From Actinomycetes bacterium (GTDB lineage Bacteria > Actinomycetota > Acidimicrobiia > Acidimicrobiales > RAAP-2), in NCBI GenBank assembly GCA_021795095.1, contig JAJYPU010000044.1, positions 1 to 13,046 on the forward strand: a stretch of 13,046 nt of DNA. Reading direction: 5' to 3'. Positions 6,470 through 13,046 of the stretch are shown here, in pieces. Made by a program: the position numbers and the translations under genes. Every line of letters begins with the position of its first letter. Position 1 is the first letter of the stretch. The notes beneath the pieces are model-generated. The model made no database searches. It had not been told where the DNA came from and saw only the letters and a program-made list of their open reading frames with translations.

Positions 6470-7197
6470 GGCTCGAGGTCCGTGACGTCCACACCTACTA
6501 CGGCGCGAGCCACGTCCTCCAGGGCGCGTCGCTTGTCGTCGAGCCGAGCGAGGTGGTCGCCCTGCTCGGGCGCAACGGCGCCGGCAAGACCACGATGATG
6601 CGCAGCATCATCGGGCTCACCCGACCGGAGTCGGGTTCGATACGACTGGACGGCGAGGAGCTGCTGGGGGCGCCCTCGTACCGGCCGGCGCGACTCGGGC
6701 TCGCCTTCTTGCCGAGCGGCCGGCGGGTCTTCTCGAGCCTGAGCGTGGAGGAGAACCTCGAGGTCGCCCGACGCTCCTGCCCTCGCCGGAGCGGTCCGTG
6801 GAACACCGAGCGAGTCTACGGCCTCTTCCCGAAGCTCGCCCAGTTGCGCCGGCGCACTGCGGGCCACCTGTCCGGTGGCGAGCAGCAGATGCTCAAGATC
6901 GGTCGGGCCCTTATGACCAATCCGGAGATGATCCTGCTCGACGAGCCCACCGAGGGGCTCTCGCCGGCGGTCGTCGGCGAGCTCGGCGAATGGCTCGCGA
7001 TGCTCGCGCGCGAGAACCTCAGCATCCTGCTCGCCGAGCAGAGCGCGACGTTCGCGCGCGAACACGCGTCGCGGGGCTACCTCTTGGAGAAGGGCACGAT
7101 CCGCTTCGAGGGCTCGATGGACGAGATCTGGGCGAGCGCCGAGCTGCGAAGCGCACTGGGGATCGCCGCGCGAGACGACGGCGCGACCGGCGCCTGA
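6466..7197 (+). CDS. livF: ABC transporter ATP-binding protein (LivF)
   Basis: The product has 243 aa. Walker A GRNGAGKTT is at residues 35-43, the signature LSGGEQQM begins at residue 135, Walker B MILLDEPTEGLSP has the Asp/Glu pair at 159-160, and the LivF-typical LLAEQ replaces the histidine switch. The N-terminal VRDVHTYYGASHVLQGASL is characteristic. The GTG start overlaps the livG stop by 4 bases and has a G-run (6455-6459) upstream. It completes a full J-H-M-G-F importer and is the last gene of that operon; a hairpin follows. The substrate class (branched-chain amino acids, amides, urea or similar) is set by the binding protein and remains open. Confidence 0.94.
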   Translation: MRLEVRDVHTYYGASHVLQGASLVVEPSEVVALLGRNGAGKTTMMRSIIGLTRPESGSIRLDGEELLGAPSYRPARLGLAFLPSGRRVFSSLSVEENLEVARRSCPRRSGPWNTERVYGLFPKLAQLRRRTAGHLSGGEQQMLKIGRALMTNPEMILLDEPTEGLSPAVVGELGEWLAMLARENLSILLAEQSATFAREHASRGYLLEKGTIRFEGSMDEIWASAELRSALGIAARDDGATGA

Positions 7198-7204
7198 AGC
7201 GGGC

Positions 7205-7235
7205 GCCCGTCGCGCGCGGCGCGACCGCCACGGGC
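7205..7235 (+). terminator. GC-rich nested inverted repeats after livF
   Basis: GTCGCGC (7209-7215) and GCGCGAC (7219-7225) form a perfect 7-bp stem with a 3-nt loop; GCCCGT (7205-7210) can alternatively pair with ACGGGC (7230-7235). They start 8 bases after the livF stop. There is no T-tract, so termination efficiency is uncertain, but the position fits the 3' end of the transporter operon. Confidence 0.45.
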
Positions 7236-7269
7236 CACGTCGCCCGGAGGCCCCCGATGGGGCGAAGGT

Positions 7270-7275
7270 TATGCT
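7270..7275 (+). promoter_or_regulatory. Possible -10 element for the glucan gene cluster
   Basis: TATGCT matches the TAnnnT pattern in a locally less GC-rich stretch (7265-7290) of the 140-bp gap between livF and the phosphorylase. It would start transcription near 7282 and leave a leader of about 55 nt. No clear -35 is present at 17-18 bp. A separate promoter is expected because function changes here, but this assignment is weak. Confidence 0.3.
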
Positions 7276-7337
7276 ACGAATCTCATCGTCGTTCCCCCGC
7301 GGGACACGCGTACGGACGTATGAGACGGGAGGTGGAG

Positions 7338-9881
7338 GTGGCGGACGATACCTCGAGCACCACGCCCGCGACGTCCGTCGCCACCTACGAGAGCCTGCTC
7401 GACGTCGCGTTGAACCTGCGCTGGACCTGGAAGGTCGACACGCGCGGGCTCTTCGCCAAGCTGGACCCCACCGCGAGTCCGGGCGCGCTCGAGTGGCCCC
7501 AGCAGCTGCTGCTCGGGCTCGGCCGCGAGCGCGTGACGGCGCTGCTCGCGGCCGACGAGCAGCTCGCCGAGCTGGCCGCGCGCGTGATCGACGACTTCCG
7601 CTCCTACCAGCGCTCGACGACCCGTACGTGGTTCTCGACGACGCATCGCGCGCACCGCGACCTCGTGGTCGCCTACTTCGCCGCCGAGTACTCACTCACC
7701 GACTCGCTGCCGATCTTCGCCGGGGGTCTCGGGACGGTCGCGGCCGAGCACCTGAAGGCCTCGAGCGCGCTCGGCGTCCCGCTCGTGGGTGTCGGCCTGC
7801 TCTACCGAGGCACGTCGCACCAGTGGCTCGACCGCGACGGGCGCCAGCACGAGGCGTGGGACATGATGTCGCCCGAGAAGATGCCGATCGAACTTGCGCG
7901 TGACGCCAAGGGCCGCGCCGTCCAGGTCGCGGTGAACCTGCCGGGCCGCGACGTCCAGGTCGCGGTCTATCGGGCCCAGGTCGGACGCAACCAGCTCTTC
8001 TTGCTCGACAGCGCCGTGGCCACCAACGCCGAGACGGACCGGACCTTGACGACCCGCCTCTATGACAGCGATCCGCGCACGCGCCTCGCCCAGGAGCTCA
8101 TCTTGGGCGTCGGTGGCGTGCGGGCCCTCGCCGCGCTCGCGATCGAGCCCGACGTGCTGCACCTCAACGAGGGGCACTGCGCCTTCGCGCTGCTCGAGCG
8201 GGCCCGGCGCCTGATGGCCGCCGAGAGCCTCAGTTTTGACGAGGCCCTGGTCGCGATGCGTCCCGGGATTCTGTTCACCACCCACACCCCGGTCGCGGCC
8301 GGTCACGACTACTTCGCCCCCGACCTCGCGCGGCGCTACCTTGCCCCCTACGCGACCCAGCTCGGCGTCGCAGAGGAGTCGCTGTTGTCGCTCGGCCGGG
8401 TGAACCCCGACTGGTCCGAGGACTCGTTCTGCCCGACGGTCTTCGCGATGCGCCTCGCCGGAAACCGCAACGGCGTGAGCCGCCTGCACGGTCGGGTCAC
8501 CCGCGACCAGTGGAGCGTGCTCTGGCCGCGGCTGCCGATCGACGAGGTGCCGATCGGTCACGTCACCAACGGGGTGCACCTCGAGTCCTGGACGACCGAG
8601 CACTTCAGCGATCTGCTCACCACGAGCGTGGGCCCGGCGTGGCGCACGACGCCCGGGGACCCAGTGCTGTGGTCGACGTTGCGTGACGCGGACGACGTTG
8701 AGCTGTGGCGGGTGAAGAACGACGCGCGCGCCGCGCTCGTGGAGTTCGCGCGCCGCCGCGCTCGAAAGGACCTCGCGCGTCGCAACGCGCCCAGTGAGCG
8801 CGTCGCCGCGATATCGGTGCTGCACCCCGACCGGCTGACGATCGGCTTCGTCGGCCGCTTCGTCACCTACAAGCGACCGACACTGCTGCTCGCCGACCCC
8901 GACCGGCTCGCGAGGCTGCTGCGCGACCCCGACCGACCCGTCCAGATCGTCTTCGCTGGCAAGGCCCACCCCAACGACGAATCGGGCAAGCAGCTCCTCC
9001 AGGACATGATCGAGTTCGCGGCCCGCTACGACCTGGCCGACCGCGTGGTCTTCATCGTCGACTTCGACACGACCGTCGACCGGGCGCTTGCCCAGGGCGC
9101 CGACGTGTGGTTGAACACGCCGCGTCGCCCCCTCGAGGCCTGCGGGGTGGGCGGCATGAAGGCCGGCATGAACGGCTCGCTCAACTTCTCGACGATCGAC
9201 GGGTGGTGGGACGAGGCACTGCGCGACGCCGACCCCGACGCGCCACCGATCGGCTTCACGATCGGCACCGACGAGGACTTCGCCGACGAGGCCGCCCAGG
9301 ACGCCGCCGACGCGAGGTCGCTGCTCGACGTGCTCGAGTACGAGATCATCGAGCGCTTCTACGACCGCGACGCCGCGGGCGTGCCGCGGGCGTGGCTGGC
9401 CTCAGTCAAGCAGGCGATGTCCACCCTCGCGCCGACGTGGGACTCGCTGCGCATGACCCGTGACTACACCGAGTCCTACTACCTGCCCGGTCTGGTGCGC
9501 TCGGGCCAGCTGCGCGCGGGCGGTGCGCGCGCCGCGCGCAACCGAGCGGCGGGTCTTCGCCGGATGCGCGAGACCTGGCCAACCCTGGGCGTCGAGGTCG
9601 CCGGACGCACACGCGTCGCCGGCGGCGAGACCGTCGACGTCGCCGTGGTGCTCGGTGCGCTCGCACCGTCCGACGTGCGCGTTCAGGCCTGGGTCGACGA
9701 CGGCGTGGTCGCACCGCGCGCGCTCGAGGCGACGTTCGTGGAACGCGACGGCGCGCGCGCGATCTACCGCGCCCTCGTCGAGCCCGCGCCCGCGGGCGCG
9801 ACGATCGTCGCGCGGGCCGTTCCCTCGGTGTTGCACACCGACGGCGAGGCCCTCCCGGGACTGATTGCGTGGTCCTCGTGA
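7338..9881 (+). CDS. glgP: Alpha-glucan (glycogen/maltodextrin) phosphorylase, GT35, DUF3417 type
   Basis: The product has 847 aa, normal for actinobacterial alpha-glucan phosphorylases that begin with a DUF3417 domain (ALNLRWTWKVDTRGLFAKLDP, first 110 residues). It should remove glucose from non-reducing ends of alpha-1,4-glucan as glucose-1-phosphate, using pyridoxal phosphate. Seen in order: VAYFAAEYSLTDSLPIFAGG, HLNEGHCAF, TTHTPVAAGHDYF, NGVSRLHGRV, IGHVTNGVHLESW, GFVGRFVTYKR, and the PLP loop EACGVGGMKAGMNGS with the predicted Schiff-base Lys608. Relatives usually have EASGTSGMKA there, so Cys602 and neighbours differ. A C-terminal part of about 120 residues (VEVAGRTRVAGGETVDVAVV) resembles a beta-sandwich. 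The start is GTG 7338, with GGGAGG 5 bases upstream; ATG 7320 is an alternative, and the longer open frame overlapping livF is not used. The stop overlaps the next start. Confidence 0.92.
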   Translation: MADDTSSTTPATSVATYESLLDVALNLRWTWKVDTRGLFAKLDPTASPGALEWPQQLLLGLGRERVTALLAADEQLAELAARVIDDFRSYQRSTTRTWFSTTHRAHRDLVVAYFAAEYSLTDSLPIFAGGLGTVAAEHLKASSALGVPLVGVGLLYRGTSHQWLDRDGRQHEAWDMMSPEKMPIELARDAKGRAVQVAVNLPGRDVQVAVYRAQVGRNQLFLLDSAVATNAETDRTLTTRLYDSDPRTRLAQELILGVGGVRALAALAIEPDVLHLNEGHCAFALLERARRLMAAESLSFDEALVAMRPGILFTTHTPVAAGHDYFAPDLARRYLAPYATQLGVAEESLLSLGRVNPDWSEDSFCPTVFAMRLAGNRNGVSRLHGRVTRDQWSVLWPRLPIDEVPIGHVTNGVHLESWTTEHFSDLLTTSVGPAWRTTPGDPVLWSTLRDADDVELWRVKNDARAALVEFARRRARKDLARRNAPSERVAAISVLHPDRLTIGFVGRFVTYKRPTLLLADPDRLARLLRDPDRPVQIVFAGKAHPNDESGKQLLQDMIEFAARYDLADRVVFIVDFDTTVDRALAQGADVWLNTPRRPLEACGVGGMKAGMNGSLNFSTIDGWWDEALRDADPDAPPIGFTIGTDEDFADEAAQDAADARSLLDVLEYEIIERFYDRDAAGVPRAWLASVKQAMSTLAPTWDSLRMTRDYTESYYLPGLVRSGQLRAGGARAARNRAAGLRRMRETWPTLGVEVAGRTRVAGGETVDVAVVLGALAPSDVRVQAWVDDGVVAPRALEATFVERDGARAIYRALVEPAPAGATIVARAVPSVLHTDGEALPGLIAWSS

Positions 9882-12800
9882 GCGGCCCCGGCGAGGTCGT
9901 GACCGGCGACCTGGCGCAGCTCGCGCGACTGCGCGGGGTCCACATCACCCACGTCGACGGGCGCGGTCGGATCCACCACGTCGACGAGGCGAGCCTGATC
10001 CGCGTGCTGAACGCCTTCGGCGACCTCGAGGCGATGACCGATCCGGGTGACGCGACGCGCGCGCTGCGTCAGCTGCGCCACGACCGCCTCGAGCACGTCG
10101 TCGAACCGGTCTACCTCGTCGACGAGGGACTCGGCGCGCGCGTGCCCATCCGACTCGCTCGGCGTGCGGCCCTCGAGTGCCGCGTGGAGTTCGAGTACGG
10201 GGGTGAGACCTCGTGGGTCGTGCGCGCCGACGAGCTCAGTCCCTTCGACACCGGTCCCGACGCCGAGCGAACCTGGGCGCTCGCGTTACCGGCGCTGCCG
10301 ATCGGCTACCACCGGCTCTGCGTGCTGCTCGCCAAGCGAGTGGCGTGGAGCACGATCATGGTCCGGCCCCTGCGCGGCGGCGCCGCGCAGCGCTTCGCGA
10401 ACGACTGGCGCGCCTACGCGGTGCAGGCGCCGATTTTCTCGCTGCACTCAGCGCGCAGCTGGGGCAGCGGCGACCTCGGGGACCTCGACGAGTTCGCGCG
10501 CCTGGCGGCGGACGAGGGGGCCGCCGTCGTCGCGACGCTTCCGCTGCTCAGCTCCTTCGGGCCCGAGGACTTCGAGGCGAGTCCGTACCGTCCGGTGAGT
10601 CGACGGTTCTGGAACGACCGCTGGATCGCGCTCGACCAGGTGGAGGACCTCGCCCACTCGCCGGCCGCCCAGTTCCTCATGAACGAGACCTACGAGCCGA
10701 GCCGGCGCGCGGCGTGGCGCCGCGAGGGCCACGTCGACGGGGCCGCCGCCTTCGCGGCGAAGCGAACGGTGATCCAGGCGTGGGCCGCTACCGAGAGCGA
10801 GTTCATGGCCGAGCACGAGACCGGGCTGCGGGCGTTCGTCACCAACCACCCCGAGGTGAACGACTACGCGCGCTTCCGCGCCGCCGGCGAGCGGTTCGGG
10901 CGTGACTTTCATCGCTGGCCTTCGACCGCGCGCAGTGGACTGCTGCGCTGGAACGACGTCGACCCGACCCTCGTGCGCTATCACCTCTTCGCCCAGTGGA
11001 TCGTCGACGGCCAGATGAGTGAGCTGGCCGCGCGCCTCGCCCAGCGCGGTCAGACGCTCCAGCTCGACATCCCGATCGGTGTGCACCCGCACGGCTACGA
11101 CGTCTGGAAGAATCCCGAGGAGTTCATTGGTGACATGGCCATCGGCTCACCGCCCGATGGCTTCGCCCCCGAGGGCCAGGTCTGGGGCACCCCAGCGCCG
11201 AACCCCGCGCGCACGCGGGCGAGCGCTCACTTCCAGTTCCGCGAGGCGCTGCGCACTCACATGCGCGTGGCCGGCGTGGTGCGCGTGGATCACGTGCTCG
11301 GCCTCCAACGGCTCTTCTGGGTGCCTGACGGTGCGCCCGCGAGCGAGGGGGTCTACGTGTCGATGCCCTTCAAGGAGCTGCTCGGGGTGATCGCCATCGA
11401 GGCGCAGCGCCACGGCGTGGACGTGGTGGGCGAGGACCTCGGCACCGTCGACCCCGAGCTGCGCGCGGCTCTGGAGCACGAGGGGCTGCGCCGCAGCTAC
11501 GTCGTGCAGTTCTCGATTCGAGAGGACGGTCTCGACCCCGTCCCCGCGGGCTCGATGGCCTCCTTTGACACCCACGACACGGCGACCTTCCTCGGCTGGT
11601 GGCGCGCGGCGGACCTCGACGAGCGCGTCGCCGTTGGCCAGCTCGACCCCGCCGACGAGCCCGACGCGCGTCGCGCGCGCGACGAGGACCGTGGTCGGTT
11701 GCTCGACGCACTCGGTCTCGCCCCCGACGCGGCGCCCGAGGTCGTCCTCGAGGCGGTCTACGTCGCGCTCGCGAACAGCGACGCCGGACTCGTGATGGTC
11801 GAGGTGGAGGACATCCTCGGCGCCACCACGTCGGTCAACCTGCCCGGCACCGACACCGAGCGCGCGAACTGGTCCCAGCAGACGAGCCGCAGCCTCGAGG
11901 AGATGGCGTCCTCGAAGGTGTTTCCCCGCGCCCTCTCGCCGCTGCGCGAGCGTCGCGGCTTCGCGACGACCCGATCGGCAAGGGACACGCCTGGCGTGAC
12001 TCGGCTCAGCGACGAGGACGTGCACCTCTTCAACGAGGGTCGGCACTTTCGCCTCTACGAGCACCTGGGCTGTCACCCGAGCGTCGTCGACGGCGTCGCG
12101 GGCTGCTACTTCGCGCTGTGGGCGCCCAACGCCGAACGGGTCGCGGTCGTGGGCGACTTCAACGACTGGGACGGCACCCGCCACCCCTTGACCCCGCGCG
12201 CCGCGTCGGGGATCTTCGAGGGCTTCATCGCGGGGGCGACGGCGCCGGCGAACTACAAGTACCGGATTCGCTCGCGACTGGGCGGCGACGAGTTCGACAA
12301 GGCCGACCCCATGGGCCGCTTCTTCGAGGTGCCCGCGAGCACCGCGTCGCGGGTGTGGGCGTCGAACTACGAGTGGGGCGACGACGAGTGGCTCGCGGCT
12401 CGCGCGGCTGAGAACCCGCTCGAGCGCCCCGTCTCGGTCTACGAGGTCCACCTCGGCTCGTGGCGTCGCGTGCCCGAGGAGAGCGACCGTTCGCTCACCT
12501 ACCGCGAGATGGCCGCGCAGCTCCCCGACTACTGCGTCGAGATGGGCTTCACGCACGTGCAGTTCATGCCGGTGATGGAGCACCCGTTCTACGGGTCGTG
12601 GGGCTATCAGACGACGGGCTACTTCGCGCCCACCTCGCGCTACGGCACGCCCGACGACTTCAAGTACCTGATCGACCGGCTCCACCGCGCGGGCGTGGGC
12701 GTGCTGCTCGACTGGGTGCCCTCGCACTTCCCCGCCGACGCCCACGCGCTCGGGCTCTTTGACGGCACCCACCTCTACGAGCACGCCGACGCTCGCCAGC

Positions 12801-13046
12801 GCGTGCACCCGGACTGGCAGAGCTGGACCTTCAACTACGCGCGCAACGAGGTGCGCAGCTTCTTGATCTCGAGCGCCTGCTTCTGGCTCGACGAGTACCA
12901 CGCCGACGGCCTGCGCCTGGACGCGGTCGCCTCGATGCTCTACCTCGACTACTCGCGCGCGCCCGGCCAGTGGGTGCCCAACGAGTTCGGCGGCCGCGAG
13001 GACCTGGCGGCCGTGTCGTTCCTGCGCCAGTGCAACGACGCGGCGC
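9878..13046 (+). CDS. Fused 4-alpha-glucanotransferase (MalQ, GH77) and glycogen branching enzyme (GlgB, GH13), 3' end outside window
   Basis: One frame runs 1056 codons from GTG 9878 to the right edge without a stop. Residues 1 to about 690 are a complete amylomaltase: an N-terminal beta-domain (residues 1-160), WGSGDLGDLDEF, LQLDIPIGVHPHGYDVW, VVRVDHVLGLQRLFW with nucleophile Asp471, GEDLG with acid/base Glu519, FDTHDT with Asp567, and the usual closing VNLPGTDTERANW. After a linker of about 15-20 residues comes GlgB (from about 708): LSDEDVHLFNEG, a CBM48 domain (CYFALWAPNAERVAVVGDF from 743), YEVHLGSWRR, GYFAPTSRYGTPDDF, DWVPSHFPADAH, and GLRLDAVASMLYLDYSR with nucleophile Asp1015. The long N1 domain of some GlgB proteins is absent. 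The branching-enzyme acid/base Glu and C-terminus lie beyond the edge. The start overlaps the glgP stop (GTGA); the ribosome site is weak, so coupling is likely. A bifunctional maltodextrin-disproportionating and branching enzyme is inferred. Confidence 0.9.
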   Translation, partial: MSGPGEVVTGDLAQLARLRGVHITHVDGRGRIHHVDEASLIRVLNAFGDLEAMTDPGDATRALRQLRHDRLEHVVEPVYLVDEGLGARVPIRLARRAALECRVEFEYGGETSWVVRADELSPFDTGPDAERTWALALPALPIGYHRLCVLLAKRVAWSTIMVRPLRGGAAQRFANDWRAYAVQAPIFSLHSARSWGSGDLGDLDEFARLAADEGAAVVATLPLLSSFGPEDFEASPYRPVSRRFWNDRWIALDQVEDLAHSPAAQFLMNETYEPSRRAAWRREGHVDGAAAFAAKRTVIQAWAATESEFMAEHETGLRAFVTNHPEVNDYARFRAAGERFGRDFHRWPSTARSGLLRWNDVDPTLVRYHLFAQWIVDGQMSELAARLAQRGQTLQLDIPIGVHPHGYDVWKNPEEFIGDMAIGSPPDGFAPEGQVWGTPAPNPARTRASAHFQFREALRTHMRVAGVVRVDHVLGLQRLFWVPDGAPASEGVYVSMPFKELLGVIAIEAQRHGVDVVGEDLGTVDPELRAALEHEGLRRSYVVQFSIREDGLDPVPAGSMASFDTHDTATFLGWWRAADLDERVAVGQLDPADEPDARRARDEDRGRLLDALGLAPDAAPEVVLEAVYVALANSDAGLVMVEVEDILGATTSVNLPGTDTERANWSQQTSRSLEEMASSKVFPRALSPLRERRGFATTRSARDTPGVTRLSDEDVHLFNEGRHFRLYEHLGCHPSVVDGVAGCYFALWAPNAERVAVVGDFNDWDGTRHPLTPRAASGIFEGFIAGATAPANYKYRIRSRLGGDEFDKADPMGRFFEVPASTASRVWASNYEWGDDEWLAARAAENPLERPVSVYEVHLGSWRRVPEESDRSLTYREMAAQLPDYCVEMGFTHVQFMPVMEHPFYGSWGYQTTGYFAPTSRYGTPDDFKYLIDRLHRAGVGVLLDWVPSHFPADAHALGLFDGTHLYEHADARQRVHPDWQSWTFNYARNEVRSFLISSACFWLDEYHADGLRLDAVASMLYLDYSRAPGQWVPNEFGGREDLAAVSFLRQCNDAA

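Noticed and set aside
7270..7300. Possible tRNA-like sequence suggested by TACGAATC
   Set aside because: No cloverleaf pairing or CCA-proximal acceptor stem could be formed around it.
6798..7337. N-terminal extension of the phosphorylase frame by 180 codons
   Set aside because: These codons overlap livF in another frame and read as Arg/Ala-rich sequence unlike phosphorylase. DUF3417 homology starts after 7338, where a good ribosome binding site lies.
6427..7695. Long minus-strand frame (422 codons) across livF and the start of glgP
   Set aside because: Its composition is Arg/Ala/Ser low complexity without motifs, and it spans two well-supported plus-strand genes and the gap between them.
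7692..8969. Long minus-strand frame (425 codons) antisense to glgP
   Set aside because: No domain signal is seen, and the plus strand carries conserved phosphorylase motifs throughout.
11147..12901. Long minus-strand open frame (584 codons) antisense to the MalQ-GlgB gene
   Set aside because: It is His/Arg/Val/Glu-rich with no recognisable domain and mirrors the codon bias of the plus-strand gene, whose catalytic motifs are clear. GC-rich genes commonly leave such antisense frames open.

Overview
The window is very GC-rich, uses GTG starts as often as ATG, and has tightly packed genes with 4-base start/stop overlaps. The protein styles (DUF3417-type glycogen phosphorylase, two-domain MalQ, short Lys-rich MADKSPRK protein) point to a high-GC actinobacterium. 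Acidimicrobiia is my guess, but it is an inference and not proven by anything here. There are no rRNA or tRNA genes, CRISPR arrays, insertion sequences or phage genes.

Layout. (1) 1-85, minus strand: the start of a small Lys-rich protein that runs off the left edge. (2) 272-1405, plus: a zinc-independent MDR-type quinone reductase/dehydrogenase, convergent with (3) 1436-1723, minus: a conserved hypothetical protein of 95 aa. (4) 1856-2167, plus: a small antibiotic-biosynthesis-monooxygenase-like protein, possibly translated from a leaderless mRNA. (5) 2346-7197, plus: a complete five-gene branched-chain amino acid type (HAAT/Liv) ABC importer in the order binding protein, LivH, LivM, LivG, LivF. 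The last four genes are separated by 1 base or overlap by 4. The binding protein is set apart from the permeases by 134 bp holding a strong 13-bp hairpin. (6) 7338 to the right edge, plus: an alpha-glucan phosphorylase (GlgP) whose stop codon overlaps the start of a very long open frame. That frame encodes a complete 4-alpha-glucanotransferase (MalQ) followed in the same frame by a glycogen branching enzyme (GlgB), which is cut by the window edge.

The most unusual item is the MalQ-GlgB fusion. GH77 catalytic residues, a short linker, a CBM48 domain and the GH13 nucleophile lie in one frame (9878 to 13046) with no stop codon. Together with the overlapping glgP it forms an alpha-glucan module: phosphorolysis of chains, disproportionation of short maltodextrins, and re-branching. 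The last two activities would sit on one polypeptide. I cannot tell from sequence alone whether this architecture is already catalogued. The phosphorylase also has an altered PLP-lysine loop (EACGVGGMKAG, where relatives usually have EASGTSGMKA).

The transport operon and the glucan module are separated by 140 bp with a GC hairpin and a possible promoter, so they are probably separate transcription units. All large frames antisense to these genes were treated as shadows of GC-rich codon bias.
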